Positions 1 through 5,341 of a stretch of DNA of 9,267 nt are shown piece after piece; positions within the stretch are counted from its first letter, which is position 1, and each line of letters begins with the position of its first letter. The notes below the pieces were generated by a model. The model was not told where the DNA came from. It made no database searches and saw nothing but the letters and a program-made list of their open reading frames with translations. Both the position numbers and the translations under genes were made by a program. The stretch is taken from positions 1 through 9,267 of the forward strand of contig JAEEHG010000162.1 of the NCBI GenBank assembly GCA_016280695.1. The letters are read 5' to 3'. Origin of the DNA: Solobacterium sp. GTDB lineage: Bacteria > Bacillota_I > Bacilli_A > Erysipelotrichales > Erysipelotrichaceae.

Positions 1-445
1 CGCCCAGCCGCACTTCATAGCTTAATGAATAGGGGTCACCGTTGTCACCCTGCATGAACGCCCCATACAATTCCTGCAGGGTGCCGCGGTCCGCGTGATC
101 ATAATCATGATTGCCGGGCAGCACCATTACCCGGATGCCGGCGTCAGCCGCTTCCTGCAGATAAGCACAGAGCTGTTCAGCATCAGCAGGGGTACCGCTG
201 TTGGTATTGTCGCCGGTCAGGATCAGCGCATCCGGTTTCAGGGCAATGACTTCATGGATCATGGCCCGGGTCAGTTCATCTATACAGGCCATGGCCGGGA
301 TGATCTGTCCGGAGGCCTTACCGGCCGTATAATGGAGATCCGAAACAATAACCGCGCTGACCGGCGCATGTTCAACAGCCCCGGCAGTTGGGGCTGAACA
401 GGCACAAAGCAGGAAGGCCGCAATCATACAGAGACAACGTTTCAT
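1..445 (-). CDS. Lipoprotein metallophosphoesterase (calcineurin-like), 5' part
   Basis: This is the N-terminal 148 residues of a secreted phosphoesterase; the rest lies beyond the left edge. The protein begins with a short basic signal peptide ending in a lipobox (L13-C-A-C16), so mature Cys16 is probably lipidated and the enzyme anchored outside the membrane. The dinuclear metal motifs of the calcineurin-like family follow in order: D36-x-H38 in SDLHY, G78-D79-N80, and G111-N112-H113-D114. The family hydrolyses phosphomono- or phosphodiesters; the substrate cannot be told from this fragment. The ATG at 445 is chosen because it gives a complete signal peptide. No Shine-Dalgarno lies in front of it, and a -10-like TATGAT sits only 6 bases upstream, so the mRNA may be leaderless. 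Met7 is a possible alternative start but would remove the basic n-region. The gene is divergent from the phosphohexomutase gene. Family assignment is secure, specific function is not. Confidence 0.9.
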   Translation of the reverse strand, partial: MKRCLCMIAAFLLCACSAPTAGAVEHAPVSAVIVSDLHYTAGKASGQIIPAMACIDELTRAMIHEVIALKPDALILTGDNTNSGTPADAEQLCAYLQEAADAGIRVMVLPGNHDYDHADRGTLQELYGAFMQGDNGDPYSLSYEVRLG

Positions 446-533
446 AACGATATCATAACAGACGCCGGTTTTTCATTCAGCGAAAAAAAGGTATACTGAA
501 AACAGAATACAGGAACTATGGAGGATATCATTC
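446..533. promoter_or_regulatory. Divergent promoter region
   Basis: This 88-base gap separates two divergent genes. On the plus strand a -10-like TATACT lies at 492-497, with only a poor -35, and a strong GGAGG at 520-524 lies 9 bases before the phosphohexomutase ATG. On the minus strand a -10-like TATGAT covers 457-452, very close to the phosphoesterase ATG. A 7-base direct repeat, TCATAAC at 442-448 and again at 453-459 (11-base period), overlaps both that -10 and the start codon. The promoters are inferred from sequence only. Confidence 0.45.
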
Positions 534-2228
534 ATGGACGCAATGTCAAGATTCAATCTGTGGCGGCAGAAACTGTCTCCGCAGGATCCGCTGTTCGCGG
601 AACTCGAAGATATAAAGGATAATCCCGGAGAGATAGAGGAGCGCTTCTATCAGGAACTGTCATTCGGCACGGCCGGGCTGCGCGGCAAGATCGGGGCCGG
701 CACGAACCGCATGAACGTCTATACCGTCGGCAAGGCAACCCAGGGCATCGCCCGCTACATCATCTCACATGGCCGCTCTGCCATGGACAGGGGTGTGGTG
801 ATTGCCCATGACCCGCGGCACTTCTCGAAGGAATTCTCCCAGCTGGCGGCCGGCATTTTCGCGGCCAACGGCATCCAGGCATATGTCTTCCCGGATCTCA
901 GGCCTACTCCCGAACTGGCCTTTATGATCCGCAAGCTCGGCACCACTTCCGGCATCAACATCACCGCTTCCCACAACCCGAAGGATTACAACGGGTACAA
1001 GGCCTACTGGAGTGACGGCTGCCAGGTCAGCAGTGAAATCGCTGACGGCATGTACCGGCAGATTCAGGCGGTCGACCCGTTCACGGACGTGCAGTGCATG
1101 CCGTTTGATGAAGGCGTGAAGAGCGGGAAGATCGTCGTGCTCGGGCCGGAATATGACCGGGCCTATCTGGATCTGGTTGAAAGCATGGCCATTCATGACT
1201 GGAATGAACTGGACCTGGACATCCCGCTGGTCTATACACCGCTCAACGGGGCCGGGGCTGTGCCGTTTACCGAGATGATGAAGGACCGCGGTTTCCGCAG
1301 CTGGCATATCGTGGAGGAACAGAAGGATCCTGACCCGGACTTCACCACCGTCGGCTACCCCAATCCGGAAGCACCTGCCGCGTTCCGGCTGAGTGAGGAA
1401 CTGGGCCGGCGCACCGGGGCTGAACTGCTGATGGCAACGGATCCCGACGCGGACCGTTTCGCGATCGAACTGCGCGATGACGAGGGGAACTACATACCGC
1501 TCAACGGCAACCAGACCGGTTATCTGCTGGTCAACTACATCCTTGAGGGGCACCGGGATGCCGGGACCCTGCCGGCCAACGGCGCTATGGTCAAATCCAT
1601 CGTTACCAGTACAATGAGCACGATCATTGCCGAAGCGTATGGGGTCAGGATGTTCGAGTCGCTGACCGGTTTCAAGAATATCTGCGGCCGGATCCCGGAA
1701 CTGGAGAAGATGGGCTATCAGTATCTGTTCGGCTATGAGGAGTCCGTCGGCTATGCGGCCTGCCCGGAAATCCGGGACAAGGACGGCATTTCCGCCGGCA
1801 TGCTGGTGGCGGAAGCGGCGGCCTACTACCGCCGGCAGGGGAAGACCCTCTGGCACGTGCTGCAGGAACTCTATGAGAAATACGGCTTCTTTGCCGAGGA
1901 TGAACCGAATATCATCCTGGAAGGCATTGCCGGGGCTGAACGGATCCGGCGGATGATGAAACATGTCCGTGAGAATCTGCCGAAGGAAGTGGCCGGGGCA
2001 AGAGTCGTAAAGGTCGTGGACTACATCAACGGCTACGAGGATATTCCGGCTTCCAACGTCCTGCGCTTCTGGCTTGACAATGACAGCTGGTTCGCCATCC
2101 GGCCGTCCGGTACCGAACCGAAGATCAAGTTCTATTTCTATACCCGGCAGGCCAGCCGGCAGAAAGCCCTGGCGGTCAACGAAGCGATCAAGACCGCGGT
2201 CCTGGCCATGGTCAACGCGGTGGCATAA
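534..2228 (+). CDS. pgcA: Phosphoglucomutase/phosphomannomutase (alpha-D-phosphohexomutase)
   Basis: The 564-residue enzyme interconverts hexose 6-phosphate and hexose 1-phosphate in the cytoplasm. Glucose 1-phosphate would feed UDP-glucose for envelope glycolipids and polysaccharides. All superfamily landmarks are intact: substrate region SFGTAGLRG (43-51), phosphoserine loop TASHNPKDYNGYK with catalytic Ser146, metal loop DPDADR (Asp303, Asp305, Asp307), sugar-specificity loop GYEESVGYA with Glu402 and Ser404, and C-terminal phosphate-binding loop RPSGTEPK (523-530). Length and motif spacing fit the long Bacillota PgcA/PGM2-like branch, not the GlmM branch. The ATG at 534 is preferred over the in-frame ATG at 543 because GGAGG at 520-524 is correctly spaced for it. 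It is probably transcribed alone, since a terminator follows directly. Glucose versus mannose specificity is inferred; the symbol rests on family resemblance. Confidence 0.95.
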   Translation: MDAMSRFNLWRQKLSPQDPLFAELEDIKDNPGEIEERFYQELSFGTAGLRGKIGAGTNRMNVYTVGKATQGIARYIISHGRSAMDRGVVIAHDPRHFSKEFSQLAAGIFAANGIQAYVFPDLRPTPELAFMIRKLGTTSGINITASHNPKDYNGYKAYWSDGCQVSSEIADGMYRQIQAVDPFTDVQCMPFDEGVKSGKIVVLGPEYDRAYLDLVESMAIHDWNELDLDIPLVYTPLNGAGAVPFTEMMKDRGFRSWHIVEEQKDPDPDFTTVGYPNPEAPAAFRLSEELGRRTGAELLMATDPDADRFAIELRDDEGNYIPLNGNQTGYLLVNYILEGHRDAGTLPANGAMVKSIVTSTMSTIIAEAYGVRMFESLTGFKNICGRIPELEKMGYQYLFGYEESVGYAACPEIRDKDGISAGMLVAEAAAYYRRQGKTLWHVLQELYEKYGFFAEDEPNIILEGIAGAERIRRMMKHVRENLPKEVAGARVVKVVDYINGYEDIPASNVLRFWLDNDSWFAIRPSGTEPKIKFYFYTRQASRQKALAVNEAIKTAVLAMVNAVA

Positions 2229-2240
2229 ACTGACAACGAG

Positions 2241-2264
2241 AAGATCCCTGCGGGGATCTTTTCT
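2241..2264 (+). terminator. Intrinsic terminator after the phosphohexomutase gene
   Basis: A perfect 8-bp stem, AAGATCCC at 2241-2248 and GGGATCTT at 2253-2260, closes a TGCG tetraloop and runs into a T-rich tail (TTTTCT from 2259). It starts 12 bases after the stop codon. The tail nearly touches the -35 of the next promoter at 2266, so the transcription units are separate but tightly packed. Confidence 0.88.
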
Positions 2265-2265
2265 G

Positions 2266-2298
2266 TTGACACGCTATATTAATTTGATAAAATATAAT
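2266..2298 (+). promoter_or_regulatory. Promoter of the peroxidase gene
   Basis: A consensus -35 TTGACA lies at 2266-2271. The best-spaced -10 is TAAAAT at 2288-2293, with a 16-base spacer and 5 of 6 consensus bases. An overlapping perfect TATAAT at 2293-2298 is 21 bases from the -35. Transcription should start near 2300-2305, leaving a short leader with AAGGAGG at 2311-2317. Confidence 0.75.
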
Positions 2299-2302
2299 TG
2301 TA
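2288..2302 (+). promoter_or_regulatory. OhrR-box-like operator in the peroxidase promoter
   Basis: The 15-mer TAAAATATAATTGTA matches the recalled Bacillus subtilis OhrR operator unit TACAATTAAATTGTA at 12 of 15 positions, with the right half AATTGTA perfect. It covers both candidate -10 elements, so a bound dimer would block RNA polymerase. The gene for an OhrR protein lies 624 bases downstream. The match is by eye; AT-rich -10 regions resemble this box by chance, so binding is inferred. Confidence 0.5.
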
Positions 2303-2325
2303 AGAAATATAAGGAGGAAATCATC

Positions 2326-2868
2326 ATGAGCATCTATGATTACAGCGTTACCAATACAGCCGGAGAAGAAGTTTCCCTGAAGAATTACGAAGGCAAAGTT
2401 CTGCTCATTGTCAATACAGCCACCGGCTGCGGTTTCACTCCGCAGTACGAAGACATCGAAAAGATGTACGAAGATTACCATGAGAAAGGGCTCGAAATCA
2501 TTGATATCCCGTGCAATCAGTTCATGGGCCAGACCCCGGGCACTGATGAGGAAATTCATGAGTTCTGCACCCTGCACTACAACACCCAGTTCCCGCAGAT
2601 GAAAAAGAGCGAAGTCAACGGCGAAAACGCGCTGCCGCTGTACGGTTACCTGAAGAGCCAGAAGGGTTTTGAAGGCTTCGGCAAGGGCATGAAGGCCATG
2701 GCCATGGGGGCGATGCTGTCGAAGATCGACAAGAACTACAAGAACAACCCGGAAATCAAATGGAACTTCACAAAGTTCGTTGTTGACCGCCAGGGTAATG
2801 TTGTCGCCCGCTTTGAACCGACAGCCGACATGGCGGAAGTGGCCCGCTGCGTGGCATCGCTTCTGTAA
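2326..2868 (+). CDS. Glutathione peroxidase family thiol peroxidase
   Basis: This 180-residue cytoplasmic enzyme reduces hydrogen peroxide or organic hydroperoxides. It has the thioredoxin fold of the GPx family with the catalytic tetrad visible: peroxidatic Cys35 in TATGCGFTPQY (in place of selenocysteine), Gln69 in NQFMGQTPG, and Trp146 and Asn147 in WNFTKF. Cys63 is the conserved Cys of PCNQF. Cys81 in HEFCTLHY falls where two-Cys, thioredoxin-dependent GPx enzymes carry the resolving Cys, so thioredoxin is the likelier reductant (inference). The ATG at 2326 is chosen because AAGGAGG (2311-2317) precedes it by 8 bases; the reading frame is open upstream to 2074, but that would run through the preceding terminator and promoter. 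The adjacent ohrR and the operator-like site at the -10 suggest peroxide-inducible expression. No terminator is visible after it, so read-through into ohrR is possible. Confidence 0.93.
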   Translation: MSIYDYSVTNTAGEEVSLKNYEGKVLLIVNTATGCGFTPQYEDIEKMYEDYHEKGLEIIDIPCNQFMGQTPGTDEEIHEFCTLHYNTQFPQMKKSEVNGENALPLYGYLKSQKGFEGFGKGMKAMAMGAMLSKIDKNYKNNPEIKWNFTKFVVDRQGNVVARFEPTADMAEVARCVASLL

Positions 2869-2874
2869 TAAGTT

Positions 2875-2903
2875 TTTTCAAATTCAAACGGATGCAGTAT
2901 AAT
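2875..2903 (+). promoter_or_regulatory. Promoter of ohrR
   Basis: A perfect -10 TATAAT lies at 2898-2903, 17 bases from a -35-like TTTTCA at 2875-2880 (4 of 6 consensus bases). The start codon is at 2926, which leaves a leader of about 15 bases containing AAAGGATGG. Confidence 0.6.
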
Positions 2904-2907
2904 TGCA
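2893..2907 (+). promoter_or_regulatory. Operator-like dyad in the ohrR promoter
   Basis: The 15-mer TGCAGTATAATTGCA is an imperfect palindrome with perfect TGCA ends, centred on the -10. It matches the recalled OhrR operator unit TACAATTAAATTGTA at 10 of 15 positions, including the central AATTG. Its position relative to the -10 parallels the site in front of the peroxidase gene, consistent with autorepression. It is weaker than the first site. Confidence 0.4.
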
Positions 2908-2925
2908 CAGAAAGGATGGTGCCGG

Positions 2926-3381
2926 ATGGAAGAAAAGAAACTGCCGGAGTACTATAATCCGGATGAAGCGCTCCGCCTGGAAAACCAGCTGTGCTTCCCG
3001 CTTTATGCGTGTGCCCGCATGGTAGTCGGCCAGTACACGCCGTATCTGAAGCCGCTGGGCATTACCTATACACAGTATCTGGTGTTCCTGCTGCTGTGGG
3101 CTGAAGACGGCCAGAGCGTAGGGAATCTGTGTGAGCGTTTGTACCTGGACAGCGGCACGCTGACCCCGATGCTGAAGAAAATGGAAGAAAAACATCTGGT
3201 GGAGCGGCGCCGGTGCAAGGATGATGAACGGATGGTTCGCATCTGGCTGACGGAAGAAGGCCGGAAACTGAAGGAAAGGGCCGCCGCGATTCCGCTGCAG
3301 GTCGGTTCCTGCATCAAGATTACCCCCGAAGAAGCAACCACCCTGTATACCCTGCTGTACAGAACGATGGAACAGATCTGA
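2926..3381 (+). CDS. ohrR: OhrR-type MarR-family organic peroxide sensor/repressor
   Basis: This 151-residue winged-helix repressor belongs to the OhrR branch of MarR. The signature LENQLCFPLY places the peroxide-sensing Cys at residue 23. Tyr37 and Tyr48 match the two tyrosines that hydrogen-bond the reactive Cys in Bacillus OhrR, and the recognition-helix segment LYLDSGTLTPMLKKME (72-86 region) plus the wing residues DDER (98-101) are typical. Cys128, near the C terminus, has the same 105-residue spacing from Cys23 as C22/C127 of the two-Cys Xanthomonas protein. Other Cys residues are 29, 68 and 96. OhrR dimers leave DNA when the sensing Cys is oxidised by organic hydroperoxides. Here the neighbouring GPx-family gene, not an ohr gene, is the apparent target. 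GGATGG at 2914-2919 is a modest ribosome binding site for the ATG at 2926. The family call is firm; the regulon is inferred. Confidence 0.92.
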   Translation: MEEKKLPEYYNPDEALRLENQLCFPLYACARMVVGQYTPYLKPLGITYTQYLVFLLLWAEDGQSVGNLCERLYLDSGTLTPMLKKMEEKHLVERRRCKDDERMVRIWLTEEGRKLKERAAAIPLQVGSCIKITPEEATTLYTLLYRTMEQI

Positions 3382-3383
3382 AC

Positions 3384-3409
3384 CAGAAGACCGCTGCGGC
3401 GGTCTTCTG
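3384..3409 (+). terminator. Strong hairpin after ohrR without a T-tract
   Basis: An 11-bp perfect stem, CAGAAGACCGC at 3384-3394 and GCGGTCTTCTG at 3399-3409, closes a TGCG tetraloop two bases after the ohrR stop. It is followed by CTATAATTGGG, not by a run of T, so it is a poor canonical terminator. It may be a weak terminator or an mRNA 3'-end stabiliser. Confidence 0.55.
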
Positions 3410-3410
3410 C

Positions 3411-3416
3411 TATAAT
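3411..3416 (+). promoter_or_regulatory. -10 element for the lipid kinase operon
   Basis: A perfect TATAAT lies 28 bases before the lipid kinase ATG, with AAGGAG at 3430-3435 following. The -35 position falls inside the preceding hairpin and does not resemble consensus, so the promoter may be weak or need an activator, or the gene may be read from ohrR. Confidence 0.5.
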
Positions 3417-3443
3417 TGGGACATTTTACAAGGAGTTCACGGT

Positions 3444-4418
3444 ATGCTGCATATCATTGTCAATCCAGCCGGTGCTTCCGGGCACGCCGGCCGGATCTGG
3501 AAGAAAATCGAGCCCGTTCTGGCTGGCCAGGACAGGCCTTATACAGTTCATTTCTCCCGGCCGGATCTTTCCATTGAAACCCTGGCCCGGCAGCTGAGCG
3601 CCGGCGGTGAGGACACGGATATTGTGGTGATCGGCGGGGACGGCAGCGTCAATGAAGCCGTCAACGGACTGGCCCGGTTCCGCGGCATCCGGTTCGGTTT
3701 TGTGCCCTGCGGTTCCGGCAATGACCTGGCCCGGGACCTGGCTGTACCGCATGACCCGGTGCTGACCATGAAGCGGATTCTCAGCGGCAGGATTGTCCGA
3801 ACCATCGATGTCGGTGAGGTAACCATGCATGACACTTGTGACCGGATCGACCCGCTGAGCCTGAAACAGGATCCCGCTTTCCGGACAGAGCCCCTGACCA
3901 GGCGGTTTGTCATCAGTGCGGGGCTGGGCTTTGATGCCGAGATCTGTGAGGGCGTACTGTATTCGCAGACAAAGAAAATCCTGAATAAGATACGGGCTGG
4001 AAAGCTGTCCTATATTGCCGTGGCCATGCGGCTGATCTTCCGCAATGAGAACTTTTATCTCGACATGAAAACGGATGAGCAGACCCTGCAGCAGCACCGG
4101 TGCATGTTTGCGGTGGCGATGAACCACCGTTATGAGGGCGGCGGCTTCATGTTCTGCCCGCATGCCGTCGACAACGACGGACTGCTGGATTACTGCATGG
4201 TGCATGACCTGGGCACGGCTGACTTCTTCCGGCTGTTCCCGTCAAGTTATGAGGGCCGCCACCTGGAACAGGCAGACCGGGTTGTGGCCGGCCGCAGCCG
4301 TACCATCGAGATGAAGGCAGACCGCCCGCTCTGGGTCCACACCGACGGGGAAATCCACTGCCGTTCCTCCCATATTACCGTCCGGCTGGACAAAGAACAG
4401 CTGGCCATGCTGGTCTAG
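3444..4418 (+). CDS. Diacylglycerol kinase family lipid kinase (YegS/DagK-like)
   Basis: This 324-residue cytoplasmic or membrane-associated enzyme belongs to the DAGK-catalytic family, which phosphorylates diacylglycerol or related lipids with ATP. In Gram-positives this recycles DAG released by lipoteichoic acid synthesis. The nucleotide-binding sequence is visible: NPAGASGHAG (7-16), VVIGGDGSVNEAVNG (61-75, the GGDGT motif with Ser for Thr) and PCGSGNDLAR (88-97). The C-terminal sandwich domain carries HTDGE (299-303), the conserved acidic segment. Between the strand IDVGEV (121-126) and FVISAGLGFDAE (155-166) there are about 28 residues, including a polar stretch with a Cys and two Asp-Pro pairs, longer than I expect for DagK. 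AAGGAG (3430-3435) supports the ATG at 3444. It is 12 bases from the next gene, so the two are likely cotranscribed. Whether the substrate is DAG or another lipid is unresolved. Confidence 0.9.
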   Translation: MLHIIVNPAGASGHAGRIWKKIEPVLAGQDRPYTVHFSRPDLSIETLARQLSAGGEDTDIVVIGGDGSVNEAVNGLARFRGIRFGFVPCGSGNDLARDLAVPHDPVLTMKRILSGRIVRTIDVGEVTMHDTCDRIDPLSLKQDPAFRTEPLTRRFVISAGLGFDAEICEGVLYSQTKKILNKIRAGKLSYIAVAMRLIFRNENFYLDMKTDEQTLQQHRCMFAVAMNHRYEGGGFMFCPHAVDNDGLLDYCMVHDLGTADFFRLFPSSYEGRHLEQADRVVAGRSRTIEMKADRPLWVHTDGEIHCRSSHITVRLDKEQLAMLV

Positions 4419-4430
4419 AAGGAAATCCTT

Positions 4431-4913
4431 ATGAACAAACAGGAAATATATGACTATCTGAAAGCGAAGGGGATCACTTTTGAGGTCACTGAACATGCCC
4501 CGATCTATACCATTGAGGAGATGCTGGAGCTCGGTCTGCCGTGGCCGGAAAAGGTGGCGAAGAACCTGTTCGTGCGCGATGCCCGGAAGAAGGAATACTA
4601 TCTGATCGTGATCCGCGAGGACAAGCGCTTTGACCTGAAGCAGTTCCAGGAGGCCTATAACACCAGACGGCTCGGTTTTGCGTCCGAAGAGGACCTGGAA
4701 CGGATCCTGCAACTGAAAAGAGGTGCGGTCACACCTCTTGGTATTCTGAATGATGAACAGGCCATGGTCCATGTATATCTGGACGAAGACCTTGCCGGGG
4801 GCATCATCGGCGTGCATCCCAATGAAAACACCGCCACGGTCTGGCTGCAGTTCGCGGACCTGCTGAAACTGCTGCAGGACCACGGCAATGATGTGCACGT
4901 GGTCAGCTTTTGA
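4431..4913 (+). CDS. YbaK/PrdX-type aminoacyl-tRNA editing domain protein
   Basis: This 160-residue free-standing editing domain resembles the ProXp/PrdX branch of the YbaK-INS family. These proteins hydrolyse mischarged aminoacyl-tRNA in trans, typically Ala-tRNA(Pro) for ProXp-ala/PrdX or Cys-tRNA(Pro) for YbaK. Family features seen are HAPIYTIEEM (22-31), the Lys of the catalytic pocket at K44 in AKNLFVRD, TPLGILND (101-108), and the G-x-x-P loop G127-V-H-P130 followed by NENTATVWL. The HxPxYTIEEM start and the KNLFVRD motif favour PrdX/ProXp-ala over YbaK proper. AAGGA at 4419-4423 is well spaced for the ATG at 4431, and the gene is 12 bases after the lipid kinase stop. The TGA stop at 4911-4913 directly abuts the stop of the minus-strand gene, so no terminator fits between them. 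The family is secure; the tRNA substrate is inferred. Confidence 0.9.
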   Translation: MNKQEIYDYLKAKGITFEVTEHAPIYTIEEMLELGLPWPEKVAKNLFVRDARKKEYYLIVIREDKRFDLKQFQEAYNTRRLGFASEEDLERILQLKRGAVTPLGILNDEQAMVHVYLDEDLAGGIIGVHPNENTATVWLQFADLLKLLQDHGNDVHVVSF

Positions 4914-5231
4914 TCAGTGGATGAACGGAGAGAGCTTTTGAATGGCTTTCTGAAGGGTTTCCAGGATATTCTTCAGGCCTTCAAGGTCAATGCCGTCCAG
5001 GGTGTTTTCTACCTGTTCGGCAACGGCGTTGATCTGCTGCAGGGTGTCATTGAGCTCACGCTGCAGGGTGATGATTTTCGGCACCCATACCGCCAGGATC
5101 ACCACAATGACAAGGAGAACAGCCAGGCTGATGTACAGTCTGGTTTTTTCACGTTTCTCCCGGCGCTGCTGGTCCCTGACCAGTTCCATCAGCAGTTCAT
5201 GATCAGACATGGTTTCAATGTTATCCGGCAT
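4914..5231 (-). CDS. Small single-pass membrane protein with C-terminal helix
   Basis: I do not recognise this 105-residue protein. It has a charged N-terminal segment (1-31, rich in Glu, Arg and Lys), one strongly hydrophobic helix at about 32-50 (YISLAVLLVIVVILAVW), and a 55-residue amphipathic tail with regular Leu/Ile/Val spacing that looks helical or coiled coil. The basic KREKTR before the helix suggests the N terminus is inside and the tail outside. GGGAGGAA on the minus strand (5245-5238) is correctly placed for the ATG at 5231; Met8 has no such site. Upstream, a minus-strand GTTACA (5285-5280) and TATGAT (5263-5258) with a 16-base spacer form a plausible promoter. The strong ribosome binding site and the abutting stop make it a believable gene, but its function is unknown. 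Confidence 0.78.
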   Translation of the reverse strand: MPDNIETMSDHELLMELVRDQQRREKREKTRLYISLAVLLVIVVILAVWVPKIITLQRELNDTLQQINAVAEQVENTLDGIDLEGLKNILETLQKAIQKLSPFIH

Positions 5232-5341
5232 AATAGGTTCCTCCCTGCTTCCGTTATATCATATTTTTGCGTACGCTTCTGTAACCGAGACGGATAATCT
5301 GCTAAAATACACATGTTATGGCAAGCAGGAAAAGGAGACGG
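5232..5341. promoter_or_regulatory. Divergent promoters for the small membrane gene and the sortase gene
   Basis: The minus-strand promoter is GTTACA (5285-5280), a 16-base spacer and TATGAT (5263-5258). The plus-strand -10 is TAAAAT at 5303-5308, with no good -35. Transcription from it would start near 5315, just before or at an ATG at 5318 that has no ribosome binding site. AAAGGAG at 5331-5337 then precedes the preferred sortase ATG at 5342. Confidence 0.5.

Noticed and set aside
95..397. A 100-codon plus-strand frame in the first 400 bases
   Set aside because: The minus strand there encodes a clear metallophosphoesterase with signal peptide and metal motifs; the plus frame is its shadow.
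765..1964. A 399-codon open frame antisense to the phosphohexomutase gene
   Set aside because: It is the complement of a conserved enzyme, without a ribosome binding site or recognisable motifs; this is a shadow frame.
2074..2325. Upstream extension of the peroxidase frame (84 extra codons)
   Set aside because: It would overlap the end of the phosphohexomutase gene and translate through a terminator and promoter. The well-spaced AAGGAGG sets the start at 2326.
3406..3420. A third OhrR box at the lipid kinase promoter
   Set aside because: It shares TATAATTG, but the 15-mer matches only about 7 of 15 positions and has no dyad ends, so it looks like an ordinary -10.
5318..5341. ATG at 5318 as the sortase start
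   Set aside because: It has no ribosome binding site and falls at or near the predicted transcription start, whereas the ATG at 5342 follows AAAGGAG. A leaderless start cannot be fully excluded.
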